This document shows positions 12,602-24,248 of a DNA stretch of 64,000 bases, in pieces (within the stretch, counting starts at the first letter, position 1; every line of letters starts with the position of its first letter). A program made the translations under genes and the position numbers. Source of the DNA: Chromera velia (Eukaryota > Sar > Chromeraceae); NCBI GenBank assembly GCA_018398765.1, contig JAHBMJ010000664.1, positions 162,726-226,725 of the forward strand, written 5' to 3'. The notes under the pieces were generated by a model that saw nothing but the letters and a program-made list of their open reading frames with translations, had not been told where the DNA came from and searched no databases.

Positions 12602-13493
12602 TTCAGCTGGTGATTAAGTCCCAAGCTGTTCAATATGTGTGTGGATGCAGTCGTTCCGGCAGTGTTAATAAGGCTCAATCGCTACACTGCGTTACACTGG
12701 CAGTAACACTGCATATACATTAAACGATGTTAATGCATAATTGCAATGAACTCATGCAGCCACTGCATGTTAATTTATATATTATGAATTATATGTTTTT
12801 TAAATTGTTTTTTTTTTTTACAGGATTACATTGTGTTGGAGGCCGAAGCCCTAGACCTGCGTGCCAGTTGTTTGGCATCCGCCTTGCACCATACATCGAT
12901 GCATATTACTCCACACCATGCATGTATGCCTAGATATATACATATATATAATGAGACACCACGTCACAACATATGCATTCTTACATTGTACTTTTAAACC
13001 ATTGAAACTGCTGGTAAAACATGGAATCCCGATGCGTTTGGAAGAGGAAAAGCTACTAAGAGAGAAACAGACCCTTCTGGTCAGTGTGCTCACGTGAATT
13101 ACCTTTTAGGGAAAAGACTTCAAAAGAGGAGGAAAGAAGAAGAACTTCATTTGAAAAAAGAAAGGAAAAAATGTGAATAGATATGAAGAAAAGAAGACAT
13201 AATGCAAGAATAGAAAGAAAGAATAGATCATATCACTGGCATAAGACATGCCTTCTCGGGGTATGACATGGCCGCCGGCCTCATGAAGAAAGACTCTTCT
13301 GAAAGGAAGAAAAACAAAGAAAGAATTATTTTTTTTTATGTTTTAGCATTTTTAGTTTTTTTTGCTGTACGTACCTTGCACATAGCTAAGATTATATGGG
13401 ACTTTATTCCTAGCTTTATTCTAAAATTTTACTTTGAATCGAGTCTTTGATTTTTTAGAAGATTTTATGGATTTTTTGTAATTTTTTGCTACC
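12602..13493. other. Non-coding, AT-rich stretch after the kinase stop
   Basis: Presumed 3' untranslated region and spacer. Short A- and T-runs and a few short open frames are present, none with recognisable protein sequence. No RNA gene seen. Confidence 0.6.
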
Positions 13494-14002
13494 CTGCAGG
13501 TAGCCAGGATTTTGCGGGATTTTAGCCCAGGATTTTAGCGGATTTTACAGGATTTTGGCCAGGATTTTAGCGGATTTTGGCGGATTTTGCCCAGGATTCT
13601 GCCGGACTCTTAACGTTAAAAATATAATCCTTACATCTAGGATTTTAGAATCTAAAATCCTGGAAGAAAGCTAAAATTCTAGCCTCTTCCTAGGATTTTA
13701 CGGGATTATACGGGATTTTACTGGATTATACGGGATTATACGGGATTTTACGGGATTTTACGGGAAAGATATAATCCCGTAAAATCCCATAAAATGCTGG
13801 CACTCATTTCTAAAATCCTAGGATCCAGGATTTTAGTTTTTATAATCCCTAGAGCCAGGATTTTAAATTCTAAAATCCTGGAGAAATAGTCTGGCAGAAT
13901 CCTGGGCAAAATCCGCCTAAATCCGCTAAAATCCTGGCCAAAATCCCATAAAATCCGCTAAAATCCTTGTCTAAAATCCCGTAAAATCCTAGCTACCTGC
14001 AG
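13494..14002. mobile_element. Foldback (long inverted repeat) element, MITE-like
   Basis: The two halves are near-complete reverse complements. Both ends are CTGCAGGTAG, and the order of internal blocks (AGGATTTTAGCGGATTTT, GCCCAGGATTCTGCC, then AGGATTTTAGAAT) is mirrored from each end to a centre near 13,740-13,790, where GGGATTTTACGGGATTATA units repeat in tandem. The arms are about 250 bases. There is no open frame, and no clear target duplication outside the ends. It probably moved with enzymes supplied elsewhere. Confidence 0.8.
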
Positions 14003-15481
14003 GATATGGAATTTCCCCAAATTTTCACTTAGGAACTAGGTCAGTACATTGCCTGTGTCACCTGTGATTTGCTGCAATATGATCAAATATGAAAATTAAA
14101 GCACGTAAAAAAGAGAGGTTAAATTAGGTAAAATTTCCTCTTGTCAGTGAAAGGAAAGGTTCAAAAAAACTTAGAAAAGCATCCTTAGGGCCTGGGCTAG
14201 CCACGGAGCCGGAGCTTAGTTAGCGGTTTAAGGGCATCCATTCTTGTCAGCTGGTCTATTAAGTTATAAGCTAATGAACGACTTCTTTACTAGTTTTTTT
14301 GTGCTAGTCTTTATACAAAAAAACATACTGGCATAAACTTGATTGACGGCTGGGAGCCTCAGAGCCTGAAACATTCCTAGCAGGTTTGTGCACAGCTAAG
14401 CTTATAAAGATCTAAGTCGCCTGACGCTTTTGCTCTTAGAAATTAAAGAGATCAAAGAACTCACAGTTTTTTGGAAACTACATCGCCGTGACATCGGTGC
14501 AAGCCGATACTTGGCAGCCTGACTAGCCGCCTACTAGGCCGCCTAGTAGCTGGCAGCAAACCAGGTAGCAGACCGCGATAATTCCTGCAAGATAAATTCT
14601 ATCATATCTAAAAACCCTAACTCAAAACCACTAAAATCTTTTGAAATCCTAAATTCCCGTAAAATCTTAGCTATACTTGCAAAATTGTATATAAAAAGAA
14701 ATATGTATATAAATAATGGAGAAACTAGTGCAAAAAATTTAAAAAATTACAAGCATTGAGGAATGGAGATGCTAGTGTTGTGGATATATTGCAAGTGATT
14801 GAAAGAAGGACTTCACGAGTCAAATTCTTCTGTATATCTCATTTATTGTGTATCGTTAAGTGTAATTTTGAATTTTTTGCCACAAATGATAAACGCAAAA
14901 GAAAGGAAGGTGGTCGGGCGCGATGGTCGACAGAGAGGGTCCTTCAGATCTGCTTCCATGGAAGTTGGTGTTGATGCTAGTGTTGATGGGAAGCAATTGA
15001 GGTGAAGGTCTCTGGCAGCTTCTCTGGGTTGGGGTGGGGTGGTGGCTCCTTTTTGATTTGCTGTTTCTTCGTCCGGTTTTCATTTCGTCTATGGTACGTG
15101 TTTGTCGCGCAAGCGAGCTTCAAAGTCGACCGGCTACGCGAAGACCATCCAGCTACTGAGAAGTTAGTTGGTTGGAAACCTTTATCACCCCAACTCCTCG
15201 GGCATCCTGCCTTCCTTTCTGCCTTTCCTCCTTTCTCTTTTGTTCCGTGGAGCGACAATCTGCACACTCACCCCACGGTCCTTGTTCCTTCCCTCTCCTA
15301 CTTCATCCCTCTACTCCGCCCCTCGTCTCGGCACCTCCCATGAACCTCTCTTTTACATACCATACATGGATCGATCATGCGTACATACAAAGGCAAGGCT
15401 AAGTGTTGCACCCCCCACCTCCGAGATGCTGACTACACACTGGATCATGTCGTCCACTCGTCTGATCGCTCGATCCTTCCT
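14003..15481. other. Non-coding gap between kinase and SAS6L 3' ends
   Basis: AT-rich, with degraded blocks resembling the foldback element (about 14,630-14,670, AAATCCTAAATTCCCGTAAA) and a small perfect palindrome CTACTAGG-CCG-CCTAGTAG at about 14,530. No gene is supported. The right end is presumably the SAS6L 3' untranslated region. Confidence 0.55.
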
Positions 15482-15982
15482 TCACCGCTTGCCAGGAGCC
15501 AGGAGTTTCGACCCCGGCGCGCCCCCGACCTGCGAGGACGCACCTGCCCCCGGTGCTCCCCCTGCAGTTCCCCCCTTCTGGAGCTGGAGCAGGAGTGACG
15601 GATGCTTCACCTTCACCAAGGCGTTGATGTCCTGAAGGAAAAAGAACAGAAAGGGACATGGAAGAGGGCATGGGCCTGTGAAACTTACGGAAAAAGGATG
15701 GGAGAGGTGGAAAACAGAACGAATGGCAATGCGAGAGAGTGCCTAGAAAGAAGACAGCGCCACAGCCAGCAAAGGGAAAGGTCGAACAACAGGTTTCAGA
15801 ATTTTCAGCACTGCTGAAAGAATACAGACCCTTGTGCATGCACAACACCATTTATGCAACAGGCATGGACGCTCTCGATCTGGGCTGACTGACGTGCATC
15901 CGAGCTTGGAGCATCTGCAGCTTGTTCTTCACTGACTGGTACCTGCACAAAGGATGTACAAGAAAAGTATTGTTGGAGGCAT

Positions 15983-16068
<86 letters not shown>

Positions 16069-16391
16069 GTACGAGACGCAAAGGGGAGAAGATTCGTTTC
16101 TACGTTTCTTTCACAATTCCTACCTCTCCCAAAATCCCCCTCCCCTTCTCTCAAAAGATACCGAGTCGAGTTTAACGCACACCAAAAGGCCCCCGCCCCA
16201 CTTCTTGACAGACTGCTGAGCTCAAAAACTCAAGGGCTCAATTTACAGACTCAGTGTCCCTTTCCGGCTTTCTCCTCCTCCCACCCCTTCAAACGAAAGA
16301 CGGACCTGAAAGTGATCTGTTCCCTCACAACGTTCTCGTCAGATGCCAGGAAGTCGCAGCTCAGCAGCTCAACGAATTTGTACTCCATGTT

Positions 16392-16434
<43 letters not shown>

Positions 16435-19342
16435 CCGGTAAAGAGACAGAGTCGGGGCATGTGCGCACTTAATTGAATGCATTCTTGCAGACGTCACTCG
16501 AAACGGAAACAGAAGACGGAGGCGCGGAGACACACCAAGGGACCTGTATTGAAAACCTCATGATGCTTCCACGGAAAGAAAAGTGAAGAAACAAACAGAT
16601 GTGGAGAGCAAGGACGAAACGGCCGCTGGCTGTCCTGTTTCTTTTCAACTTTCTCTCACTTCCTGTCCTTGTTCTCCCTCATCAGCTCCCCCTCTCCCCC
16701 CTCATTCTGCCACACACACCCAGTCCGGCTTGCCTGAATGAAGTCAAGTCGTGCCTGTCCAGTCTTTTGCATCACGAACACAGCCAGGAAGCTGCGAGAA
16801 TGTGCAAGGATAAATTAGCCCTTCCGTTTTGGCTCACAAACACATTGTAGAGGGAGGAGAAGAAGAAAAATTGCCTGGACACAAGGGAAACAGTAGAAAA
16901 GAGATAGCGTGTTTACTTACTTATCGTTTTTCAATGAAGCATTAAGGGAACAAGGTTGACAGGCTTGGAGCCACGACAAAAGGAGGGAGAAGGAAAAACG
17001 CCAGACTTTCTTGCGTCGACCCTCCCGAACCGGACCCTTGGTAAAAGTCACACACACAAAAAAAAAAAGCTCCCAGATGCCTGCAGGGCGTACCTGTGGG
17101 GCTCCTTGATGCATGAGTTGAGCATCTTGACGAGAACGTTGACGTAGTCGTTGAAGTCAATCATCAGTTTCTGGGTCTCCTGCATTCCCCGGAAACGTTC
17201 CTCGTTGACTCTGCAGGCAGACTCATGGGGCGGCAGGCAGAGGTGAACAGACAGACAGACAGACACTGCGCATCCCTTTGTTTCGTTCAGCTTTCTTGTT
17301 TGACGCATGCAGTCGTTTGAGAGACTGACCCTGCTCTGTTCCTTTCTGTCCACTCAAACGAGCCTTTCCGCTCTCCCCCTCTCATTCAGACTGAGGTGCT
17401 CGCTGATGAAAAAGGAAAACAAACGTTGAGTGACCTACTGACTAACTGACCGACAAACTGACTGACTGACTGACTAAGTGACCGACAAACTGACTGACTG
17501 ACCGACAAACTGACTGACTGACTGACTGACTGACTGACTGACAAACTGACAGACTGACTGAAAAACTGACTGACAAACTGACTGACTGACCGACTGACAG
17601 ACAGACTATATGTTTCTTCTTCTTCTCCCTCCTTTTCTTCATGAACACAACAGACAGACAGACAGACAGACAGACTATATGTGTCTTCTTCTCCCTTCTT
17701 TTCTTCATGGACACAATAGACAGACAGACAGACAGACTATATGTTTCTTCTTCTCCCTTCTTTTCTTCATGAACACAACAGACAGACAGACAGACAGACA
17801 GACTATATGTTTCTTCTTCTCCCTTCTTTTCTTCATGGACACAATAGACAAAAGAAAGAAAGCAGCAAAGACAAAGGAACATCACGACAACTCAGACAAA
17901 GTGGGCAGGGGGCCCGAAAGGTGAGAGTTAAGCGCCCCTTGCCTCTCCACCTCCCGACAGACTTTCACGTGATCACTGGTTTCACACGCTACTCCTCTGC
18001 TGCTTCCAGACAGACAGACAGACAGACAGACATACTGGCGAACGGATGGACGGACTGACGTATGGTGAAAATGGAAGAAGAGGTCGTGTTCGCTGATCAG
18101 TTCTACCCGCACCTCCTGGGGCATCGATTCCTCTCCCTGCACATTCGTTGGTGGGTGTGCTTGTTTTGAGTGACAATTTGTCCATCCATTGTGTGTTGTG
18201 TGGAAGCACAAGATGAACAGACGAGAACAGACGTGGGAGAGTCGACAGCGGCAGAAGGATAGAATAGCAACAGACAATCATTGCAGAACGAAGCAAAGAG
18301 CGGATAAAAAGGAAGGGGGCGCACGCAGACTTCAGGAGAACGCACATCAGTACACTTTCAAGACAGACACAAAATGATGAAAGGGTCCGCTCTCCTACGA
18401 GATGAAGAACAGAGCACCAGAGAAGAAGTGAACCGCCCAAACAAACCAAACCCGCCAGTTCCATGGGTCTTGCAGGGACTGAGGGGGGCACAAATTTCAA
18501 AAGCTCGCCGAAAACAAAGAAAGAACCGACCAAGACGACGATTTTGCACTTGATGGCCTCCAGAGTCCCGACCTCCTGCAACAGACACAGTGACGGAGAA
18601 GGAAGGGAGGAACGGAATTTTCTGTGCTTCTATTGTCCGTGGCACTTGTGCAGTCTATGAAAGGGTCGCGACGGTGAGGGGGCCGGGGGAGGGGGGGGAG
18701 AGAGAGTATTGTGTAGTTCCATCTGAATTGTGTCATCGCATTTCTCCGGATTTGTCTCAGTTGGTCTCTCCCACACAGTGGACACGTCAGTTGACTGCAT
18801 GTCCTTCCCGTTGCCCAGCACCCTCTCTGTCTTGCATATCTGTTCCATTCATGCACCTTTCCCCCCTGAACACAACACAACAGGGAGCATCTAAGCGAAG
18901 ATATGAGACAATGGGCCTTTGCAGGTGCGACTCGCGTTGGCGTTGACATGACAGCAAGTACTCTCGTGAACATCCGATCAGTTGGTCGCAGCACTTCTCT
19001 TCTCACATGTCACTTACCGTGGGGCTGCTCCTCGAGTCCTGCACTCTGAGTTCGAAGGGGCACTCGCGGTCATACACAACACGGTGGCCATCTCCTGCAA
19101 GCATCCAGAGAAAAGTGGGTCCAAGGGGATCGCAAGGGAAGGGAGCTGAACAACACTTGTCAGTTCTTTATCAAGTGAGCAACACGACATCGTACAAGAC
19201 GACAGAAAACAGACAGGTGGAATGATAGAAAGCCATAACGCGGTATACTTCACCTTCATCATGTCTGCTCACTTATGGAAGGGTCCATCTCCTCGATGGC
19301 GGAGAAATCGAAGGTGCTCAGAAGGTCCGGTCCGCCGCTCAT
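15482..19342 (-). CDS. SAS6L: SAS-6-like protein (SAS6L), complete
   Basis: Nine exons keep phase throughout: 19342-19273, 19094-19018, 18575-18531, 18115-18060, 17210-17094, 16791-16734, 16391-16306, 15942-15894, 15631-15482, giving 235 residues. The product matches the N-terminal globular domain of the centriole cartwheel protein SAS-6: VRVELISEHDLFFHFHH, then QKLMIDFNDYVNVLVKML, then NMEYKFVELLSCDF. It ends after a short helical segment (KNKLQMLQARMHDINALV) and a Gly/Ala-rich tail, with no long coiled coil. That short form is the SAS6L type, which in Toxoplasma sits at the apical (conoid) complex and in trypanosomes at basal bodies. A role in the chromerid apical or flagellar apparatus is inferred. 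Intron 6 has a GC donor (CAG|GCAAGC). It is divergent from the HET-like gene. Confidence 0.82.
15985..16068. repeat. (CA)n-(GA)n microsatellite in SAS6L intron
   Basis: Alternating CA then GA dinucleotides in the intron between the 16391-16306 and 15942-15894 exons. A second (CA)n tract at about 16,394-16,432 borders the acceptor of the 16391-16306 exon. Confidence 0.95.
17433..17850. repeat. (GACT)n array followed by four ~62-69-bp repeats in SAS6L intron
   Basis: From 17,433 to about 17,605 there is an imperfect GACT/GACA array. It runs into four longer units starting near 17,605, 17,674, 17,736 and 17,802. Each unit has ACTATATGTTTCTTCTTC, a CTTTTCTTCATG block and (GACA)n. All lie in the intron between the 18115-18060 and 17210-17094 exons. 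Confidence 0.9.
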
Positions 19343-20085
19343 TTTGTCCTTGTGTTGGTCAGTCTGCCTCTCACACTGAACAAGATCTGCAGAAAGTCTG
19401 CCGCTGAAACTCCGGTCTGCCAAGTGTGCACAATGCTCTTTGTCCCGTCTGCAAGTTGGTGTTGTTGAGGAGAAGTTCACATCCATCAGCTGTCGAGCTG
19501 GTTCTATGTACCAAGATGTACTGGGCAGAAATATGGCATTAAATGGAATTGTTGGGATTCCGAGTGCAGATTCATGCAAGTGTGCAGAGAGCAAGATCAG
19601 AAAGCTTTTTTTGCGCACCCAGAAATGTCATCCTGACCATTTTGGGCGCGAAGACGCGCGCGCGCGAAAAGGAGGAAAGGAAATTTTTGACCCATGCATG
19701 ATCGCGATGCATGCCGTCTCCATATTAATATATGCCATTGAATGATATTTGAATGATGAACTCTCCACATGCTAGCTCTCCACTAAGTTTCCTACTAAGC
19801 AAGCTGGCCTTTTCGCCCCAAATCCAAGTCCCACAGTCTTCCTGACCTTCTGTCCGTCTCCAGGCCACCGAAGTTTCTCCTACGTCTCGTTGTTTTTCAC
19901 TCACATCCTGGTCGTGTGCGAATGGGCCGCATGCACGCATTAAAGAGTCCACTTAAAGATTCCTCGGACTGACTTTAAATTATACCGACATTAAAGGAGG
20001 TCGAGACACCACGATCAGCTCGTCAGGATGGACGCAAACCTTGTAGGCGACGCCAAAAGCTCCATCAGGCCATTGTCTGATGAGC
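19343..20085. promoter_or_regulatory. Shared upstream region of SAS6L and the HET-like gene
   Basis: The two genes diverge, so this should contain both promoters. A GACGCGCGCGCGCG run at about 19,652 and TGCATG repeats are visible. A possible upstream start, ATGGACGCAAACCTT at 20,029 followed by GTAGGC, could be a first exon of the plus-strand gene; this is uncertain. Confidence 0.4.
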
Positions 20086-21510
20086 CGGCTGGAAGGCCCA
20101 CGCCGAACCAGATCCGCATCCCAAATTCCAAATAGACGGCTGGGAGACGGGACCCATCCGAATTCTGAACGGAGCGCGCACGCGGGAATGTCTCCGCTGC
20201 ACGAATGATTTGTGTGTACGCTCAGGAGAGCCCATTCGTGAGGTCATACACATCTGTGTGAGTCCCGGGACAGAAGAGAAGGTTGATGAGATTATCGAGA
20301 AGGACCCCAGAAGTGAGGCCTCCTTCTGGACGTCTAGGTACAGAGAGGAGTTCGATCCGTCTGGGGAAGCATCGCTCACAACGCGGCTCCTTGTGTCAAA
20401 AGCAGATGCAGACGCTGTCCTGAGTGCGGGGGCGGTGCAAGTGCACGACTCCATGAGAGAACTTTTGGGGGCAGCGGTGGCAGACCGTGTGGGCTCTGAG
20501 ACGGACATGATGGCAGCTGGTGGAGGTGGCCTTGCCTCCCCGGCCGGCACTTGGGGTCTAGCTCATTTGCGGGTTTCGGCGTTGTAGCCGCATCCTATCG
20601 ATGGGAGGACGTAAGGGAATGCTCGCTGAGTGACGGGCGCACTGTGAGGATTCCATCGAACGTTGGGTGGTTCATTGAATTCATCGTTGACCAGTGTTTG
20701 CTGGGATGGTTGGACTTCGCAGCTCACGATTTTGGGAGGTTGATAGACGAGGTCGGACCTCAGATGGGCACGATTTTCTCGCTACTCCCGGTTGTGCCCC
20801 TGTGGCTGATCGATCGAGCCCCTCAGGAAGGACCTCCGAATCCCTGCAGCGTGGGTGGATCTTCCAAGAAAGCGCTTTCACAGTGCTCCACCCACTGGCC
20901 TTGGAGAGATACAAGCAGAAGATGGAAGAGATCGTGGCCCACGTCTTCCAGCCAGAAACCCCGCGTGTGTATGGGGTCGAGGAAAGTGCAAAAGCGATGG
21001 AGGGCATGACTGTTCGTGCTCTGCGGTCGCCGCATGGCATTTCGCCCCGCAACTCCACAGCTGTTCCACGAGAATTTGAAGACATACCGGCTTCGTGGCA
21101 CTGAAAAGCCCCCTGAGCCCTCCCCCCCTGCCCACGTTCTTCCATCCCGACCCCCACTACGACTGGAATCACTGGCACGCTCATCAGTTGTGGGAAAAGT
21201 TCCCAGATGAAAATTCGTTTGAGTTTTTGGATGTGTCTTTCCGCCTTCAACTAGAAGCGCACCGTAACTTGACCGTAGAGCCCCCGCGGTTGCATCTGCT
21301 GAGTATTGGGACGAGGGAGCATTTGAATATGACGCTGCTGTTACTTTTGAAGACGTTCTTCCAGCTTCAGTTCACTTTTGAGGAGGACTGCGTCTGGGCA
21401 GTTTTTGGACTCATCGCCAAGCAGCACTTCGGTGAAGTCCTGTACGTCCACGATGAAGGCGCCCTGAGGGGAATGCTGCGGGCTCTGATTCAATACGCAA
21501 TCTGTAGTAA
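20086..21510 (+). pseudogene. HET (heterokaryon-incompatibility)-like domain region, reading frame broken
   Basis: Protein-like sequence continues along this stretch but changes frame. Part 1 (to about 20,550) includes RILNGARTRECLRC and EPIREVIHICV. Part 2 (about 20,551-20,830) has GVVAASYRWED, resembling the ALSYRWGD start of HET domains, then PQMGTIFSLLPVVPLWL, like their QMGxI and VVxWLG strands. Part 3 (about 20,830-21,100) has LQRGWIFQE, like the HET RGWTLQE motif. Part 4 (about 21,095-21,500) has EEDCVWAVFGL, like the later DRIWALLGL stretch. In fungi HET proteins trigger cell death on non-self recognition; the role in algae is unknown. No plausible splice sites explain the frame changes. 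Decay, assembly indels or very short introns are all possible. The HET call rests on motif order and has moderate certainty. Confidence 0.5.
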
Positions 21511-21609
21511 CAATAACAACGGCACCTGCCAGATCGGAACTGCGGCGCAGTTGTGGACGATGGGCGAGTGCAGATGGAGCGTGACGAGGAATGGCATGTG
21601 TTCTTCTAG

Positions 21610-24073
21610 AGGGCGGTGGCAGAGGAAGGGCGACGATACATTGAGGAATTGCGTGGGCTCAGAGGGGAAGGTTGCTGTTCCCTCGTGCCTCTCAAGATTG
21701 CAGAGAGGACGGTGTCCCTCGTGGTGAGTCCTTTCGATTGTCTGTTCGTCTGCCTGCCTGCAGCGTCTTTGCTCTGTCTGATCAAATATTCTCTTAATTG
21801 CCTTTGGCTTACGTTGTTCAGTCGGTCCTCTTCCTCTTTCGGATTACAAAACGCAACGCTTCAGCTGCAAGCTGCCATCTGATGGTGTGAGAGGGTGTAT
21901 TGAAAAGAAAAGCGTTTGCATGCACGGATTGGTCGAGGGGTCAGAAGGCGCACGCGCATGCAGTGGCAGGCAGATCGATCGATAGCTTTGTGAGAAGTCT
22001 CTTTTCTTTATTTTATTCACCCAACTTGAAGGACGTGAAATTGAAGGAAGCATGTGACAGCGGCGGTTCGTGCAGGGACGGCAGTGCGCTGCTGCTTGCG
22101 CTTCTCAACAGACGCCGACGACAGATGCTCTCGAAAGTGAGTTGGTGTAGGAGGCTTCATCGCCAGAGGGAATGACTGTATTCCTCAGAAGACTTCTGCA
22201 AAGCAGTGTATTAATATATTAATACATTAGTGAATTGATCTTTGTCCGTGACCATGGGTGCGTCCTGGGACTTGTTCTTGTTTTTGTTGCTCTTGCTTGC
22301 AGCTCGAAGACCGCTTGCGTACAGAGAGTTTCTGAGGTTGAAGGGGAACTTCTAGTTGCGTTGTTTGACCAGACGCTTGCGCGCAGTTTGAGGACTGGGG
22401 CGGAGAGTGATCTGGTGGGCTGCGTGTTTTTTCTTTCCCTTTCTTTTCCTTCATTTTCCGTATGGGTCTCTCTTCCTTTTTTCCCAAGAAGCTGATTGAT
22501 TCTTGACAAGAAGCTGCCGAATTTCAACACAAAGCACACACACACACACACACACACACAAAACACTGTCCAGATCTTTCCAATAAATCTATCAGCCAGA
22601 AAGTACGCGAATCTACAAGATTTTACCCTCCATTGCATTGCTCTGTCGCGCTCTGCGCGCATGGTCCGTGCTTTTGCTCACGAAGCGCGACCGCTGCCTC
22701 TTCTCACCCCCCTGCAGGTGATTGAAGCCTACACCGTGACAACCTCAGGAGCCCGACACTTCGGTACGGCTGTCGTGAGTGTCCCGGGTCTGTGCCAGTC
22801 GACGGTGAAAATTTTAACGTGTCCTCTCTCACCCCCCCCTTCCCATCTCTCCCAGCAAGAGCAGCTCTCCGAGACCCCGACTCTGGGTTTTGTGTCTGTG
22901 GAGCTGACTGGGATGGGAACGCGGACTGTCTCGGAGCTTGAGGGAGAAGGGCAGCCAGAGAGCCCTCACAGAGGAGGGACGGAGGTCATATCAGGAGACG
23001 GCAGGCTTTCGAAGCAGGGGGCTGGCAATTGGGACGGGCGGGGAATAGCCCTCGTGCTGACCATAGACGCGACCATTTTTGATCTCGAGCCGGTCCCTGG
23101 AGAAACAAGTTGTAAGGCGTTGTCGTGTGCACTTAATTTTTTGTCTGCACCCCTTGATCGATGCTCAGTGTACATATACCCTTTTTTGCGTGCTTGTCCG
23201 CACAGAGAGAGCCCACGGCCATGGACGAAAAAATCCGACAGAAAGTCTCCAAGATTGTGTTCGTGTGTTCAATTTTTGGATTAAGCATCCTCTCCCAGGT
23301 TGAAGCTGTCGGGGGTTTCTCTGCCCATGCAAGTGTTTACAGAATGGCCTGGGTATCTCTTCCGCGTACGTCCGTAGAAAGCCACTGTTGCTCTCGTGAT
23401 CTTTGTTGTTTTCTCTTGTTCTTTGTTGTTTATTTCTCTCCGCGCGAAAATGCAGAGCTTCTGTGGTTTGCCTCGTATGCAGCCAGAGTCTTTTGCCGAG
23501 TCCGCTACCCCACTCACGAGAGAGGGACGGGATTCAAGTGAGCAGACTGATTAAAGTGATCGCAAAATGTGGTGGTGGCATTTTTCGTTTTGTTTCTGGA
23601 GTTTCTCGGCATTGATTGTACTTGCTATTTCATTCTTTAGTGCTAAGTTTCTCCCCCTCGCTCTTTTGCTGTCTTTCTTTGTCTCATGCTCGCGTTTCTG
23701 TGCCTGCCGGAATTGTTGTCTCTCAATGTAAGCCTCATCGTGGGTCTACTGACGCAGAGACAAACTTCGCTCCACGCAAGCATAACATCATGATACGGTT
23801 CCATGTCGAATACAGATCTCACGATGCGACGGGGGAGAGCATGTGGAGCCGCCACGCTGTCGGACCTCAGGACTTTCTCATTCTTGACACTCTGAAGATT
23901 CCCTTCGAGTCGAGTAAAACGGTCAGTCGGAGTCCATGTGAGTGTCGATCTGGGTTGGAAAAATGACCCTCAACATGTTCATTACGCGTTATCATTTCCT
24001 ACACCCCAATGACAGTCCGGACGAAGAACTCTTGATTCGGTTTCCTTACCTTGTGCGGTCCCCGGAAGAGATG

Positions 24074-24109
<36 letters not shown>

Positions 24110-24205
24110 GAGAGAGAGAGAGACTGGTCGGGCTGGACAGGTCTGTTCTGACGGAAGGAATTCGTTGGGTTAAGGTCCTCTGTGTATGAGTGTATGTGAA
24201 TACAG

Positions 24206-24248
<43 letters not shown>

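Noticed and set aside
17048-17353. MO25 or importin-like reading of the SAS6L exons
   Set aside because: Single exons looked helical and ambiguous, but the assembled order fits the SAS-6 head far better.
17433-17610. CRISPR-like array
   Set aside because: Tetranucleotide repeats without spacers in a eukaryotic intron.
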